A stretch of 64,000 nt of DNA, from the NCBI GenBank assembly GCA_940671915.1, contig CALNVZ010003426.1:12242647-12306646 (forward strand). The letters are read 5' to 3'. The notes below the pieces were generated by a model. The model did no database searches and was not told the DNA's origin. It saw only the letters and a program-made list of their open reading frames with translations. This document shows, one piece after another, positions 61,225 through 64,000 of the stretch (positions are counted from its first letter, which is position 1; the number at the start of each line of letters is the position of its first letter). This DNA is from Paracentrotus lividus. Its lineage: Eukaryota > Echinodermata > Echinoidea > Camarodonta > Echinidae. A program made the position numbers and the translations under genes.

Positions 61225-63175
61225 GGATCTAACGTTAAGCACACTTTATAAAGCCGAGGTCTGTCACTCTGACTGAGGCATTTCGCGTTATCAGTTGCCT
61301 TGGTGCAAACTTTTCTCAGAAACAAGAACACATTTCTACTCGCGAAAAAAAACCGACATGACATAGGGTCTAGCCTGGCCCTACGCACACAAGCAAGTGA
61401 ACTATCTAGGACTAATGGCAAGACTCAGTAAGAAAACTTTCAGAAAACAAACTTAATTTTCACTTTTTAAAATCACATTTTCACTTATCTTTCTTCAATA
61501 ACTGAGTGTTTGGATGTTCCTTTTACTATCCCTGATGTTTTCAAATTGTCTCTTTTTTCTTCTGGGATGAAAAATTATTTTTTAAAGTCCACTTTCTGAA
61601 AATTTCCCCGCACGTTTTTGGGCGGGAGAGGGAAAAAAATTCAGTGATGTTTTAATTTTTTTTTCATGATTTTGATTTGAAATTTTTCCAAAACTTATTC
61701 ACTGTGTCTTATATTGACATAGACATATACTACTACTAATTTTGGAGCAGAAAGTGATTGCAAAAAGGAGAAAAACCTTAGATAAAACAACATTGACAAG
61801 GTTGCAAAATTTCCCCCAAAATATGGCAGTTTGGTCCACGAGGTCAATACTAAAGTATTGACATCGTATCATAAGTGGCCCTATACGCATTTACACTTAT
61901 GCATGGTCAATTCAAAAAATTGACCTTGCACTGGGAAGTACCTTATTGCAGCAGTTTTCTTCCAATGGAAAGTCAATGCAAAAAAAGTGTCTTGAGCAGC
62001 TCCAGCCAAGTCAAGGTGGCATATCCAAAAAGGGTCTAAAAATTCTACTAAACAAAATTTAAAAAATATAATGGAAGAATTATATTGCAATGAGACTATA
62101 GATTATCTTAATTTATTTTGAGGTAGGTTTAAAGCTGGTTTCGCTAATTATTATTGAGAAGTTTCCTCAGCAACCAAGAGGGCGACAGACAGCCATTTTA
62201 CAGTACCGACTAATGTTGGTTTGCAGCTGTATGTGGGCCCTACGTAGGTCTAGATCTAACGTTAGATCTAGATTTAGATTATAGATCTAGATCTAAAATC
62301 TAGATCTAGATAGGGGCCCTAGGTCCATAGACTAGGCCTATATCTAGATTCTAGATATAGATCTAGATCTAGGTTTATAAAGCAACTTTTAATTTGGTAC
62401 ATATCTAATCATTTTTGGTAGTGATACCAAAATACATTAGTACATTAGCATTGGACCAAAATATAAACCATGCACCGTTTTGGGGTGGTCATTGTGTGAA
62501 TTTGTGATTATTTTTTTTCAGACCAAGGAGCTCTTTTCTGAAGGAGTGTAGTTCTCGAGAAAACTACAAAGGTTAAAAAGCAATAACTGAGGAATTTAAA
62601 CGATTGCCAAAGAATAGATGACCAGAAAAGTTCTTATTGTCGTTAATAACTGCTGTTCATGAGTTGTTTCTTTTTAAATTTCATACGGTACAATCAGGGA
62701 TTGCATTTTAAGAAGAGCAAGAGAAATTGCTCTTCTTAACACTCTTCTGAAAAGATCTGAGAAGAGCTATATATCGCTCGTCTGACTTGTAAATAAAGAT
62801 ATGTTTTTAACCTAGAATACTATTCTAGTGTTCTTCATAAAATCTCTTAGAATAGCTGTATTTTGCTCTTGTGAAAATTTCAAATGGCAATCCCTGTAAA
62901 ATGCATTTTAGGTGTAATTGTGCGAGGAAATGTATCATCAGTTAGGTGCAAGAGTGTCGTAAGTGCATTTTTGTAATTTTGTAGGAGAGGTCATTTTAAC
63001 AAAAAAAAATTGGTCCCGAACCCAACTTCCTAACGACCTAACCCCCTGATGACCTAATGGTGCGTCCCTTACAATACATCATAATGGATGGGTACACATT
63101 ATATCCAATAGTTCAACCAAATAGTGTTCCCTTCTCTAAACCAGGGCAATTTCTGTTTGCCTTTTGTCATTGCAG
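61225..63175. other. No gene recognised; contains an AGATCT-rich block
   Basis: Plain AT-rich DNA apart from 62249-62380, where TAGATCT and TCTAGATA motifs alternate. Confidence 0.6.
62249..62380. repeat. AGATCTAGAT palindromic repeat block
   Basis: About ten overlapping TAGATCTA / ATCTAGAT motifs in 130 bp, self-complementary throughout. Confidence 0.75.
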
Positions 63176-63577
63176 GTGATGTACAGGAAGAAGCTCACGT
63201 ATTACTTCCAAAACAAAAGAGATGTCCTAAGGAAAGACGAGCAGACAACTGTAAACTTTGCATGGCGGAAGAAGAGACAATCAACCAAGCCGGTATGCAA
63301 AGCAACTGCATCATCAACTGCACCAGCAGTATGGGGCGTACAACATTACGTACCGTCAATGCCGGACACGGAAGATGATGACAGCATCAAAAAGCACATC
63401 AAGATAATGCAGGATGAGTTCAAAAAGAAGTATCCTGACATCAAAAGAGTTGCAACAGGCATGGATATGACATTAAGTGCTCGGAGAAACACTATTGTAA
63501 AAGAGAATGCAACCATTCAAGACATAAAGGATAGTTATCCATGGCTATTCCAAGAATCGCTGGTGGGCACAAGTTAA
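63176..63577 (+). CDS. Exon of a SAMD3-like family protein (partial gene)
   Basis: After CATTGCAG at 63175 an open phase-0 frame of 133 codons ends at TAA 63575-63577. It has a basic start (VMYRKKLTYYFQNKRDVLRK), DDDSIKKHIKIMQDEFKKKY, then MDMTLSARRNTIV and DIKDSYPWLF. The RRxxIV..xxxxDIxxxxPxLF pattern matches uncharacterised proteins usually annotated as sterile alpha motif domain-containing 3-like in fish and marine invertebrates; the SAM domain itself is not in this exon. A GTGGGC donor at 63563 could splice before the stop. Function unknown. Confidence 0.55.
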   Translation: MMYRKKLTYYFQNKRDVLRKDEQTTVNFAWRKKRQSTKPVCKATASSTAPAVWGVQHYVPSMPDTEDDDSIKKHIKIMQDEFKKKYPDIKRVATGMDMTLSARRNTIVKENATIQDIKDSYPWLFQESLVGTS

Positions 63578-64000
63578 TGCTAGAAATTTGAACGTGCATT
63601 TTATATAAGAAGAAAATAGCATTTTCGTTTTTGAGGCGACTGTTTGAAGTGGGGGGTGATTTCATTTAGGTGCAGAATGTCTCAATCAAAATACCAAGGG
63701 CCAAAATGAGCATAGACAATTTTACATAATGACCCAAAAATGGATTGTTAGATTTTTTGGTTTCATTTCTGCTTTAAATTTTTTAAGCAGCTATATGGAT
63801 GGGTCCTTGGTTGCTTTCACATAGGCCTCTATCAAAGACATACATACTAATATCCCATCAGGGTTCAAGTGTTTTCAAACATTTATTCACAGGTCAGCAG
63901 GCTACTAAAATGAGATGCCAATGAATTCATCCAAAATTCCAAAGAATACTGAAGTCATTTAATATTGCTAAACAAACACAATCATCCACTTACAGAATGT
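63578..64000. other. Intron or 3' flank, nothing recognised
   Basis: AT-rich sequence after the last exon; no exon, repeat or signal supported. Confidence 0.5.

Overview
The window looks like draft genomic DNA from a marine invertebrate, most likely an echinoderm or another ambulacrarian. This rests on AT-rich intron-bearing DNA, dense short inverted-repeat transposons, single-exon class A GPCRs in tandem, a QPD-type C-type lectin and a tRNA-Leu-like primed Ty3/gypsy element. It is inference; no species marker is present. Two runs of N (10169-10181, 29818-30270) and several frameshifts beside homopolymers indicate a draft assembly.

Layout. 1-9088 is a minus-strand Ty3/gypsy-like LTR retrotransposon whose gag is split by a 6.7 kb inverted-repeat element (625-7342). 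That element has a 4-bp target duplication and carries three phase-compatible exons of an unrecognised gene (3983-2620). 11795-29460 is the best-supported gene: a complete 15-exon minus-strand patatin-like phospholipase of 554 residues, with an N-myristoylation signal, a Ser/Asp catalytic dyad and two EF-hands lying inside the patatin fold. Its introns hold several transposons. A 2.1 kb foldback element full of nuclear-receptor-like DR1 sites lies in intron 2, and an inverted copy begins 138 bp upstream of the start codon. 32911-41600 is gene-poor with tandem duplications and MITEs. 41601-42462 is a decayed LINE 3' end.

44187-45224 and 47432-48454 are two paralogous intronless rhodopsin-class receptors on the minus strand, separated by a TA-flanked element. 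51899-55146 is a plus-strand secreted C-type-lectin-like gene or pseudogene, assembled from splice phases. 59246-59407 and 63176-63577 are candidate exons of a further plus-strand gene running out of the window; the second resembles a family often named SAMD3-like. The rest is repeats.

The most unusual theme is that at least six inverted-repeat elements (625-7342, 14757-16599, 22701-23643, 42865-43657, 46208-47061, 59654-61220) carry extra copies of their own terminal motif inside, as arrays or scattered inverted copies. The second is the patatin/EF-hand architecture with a frame-deciding 20-nt microexon.
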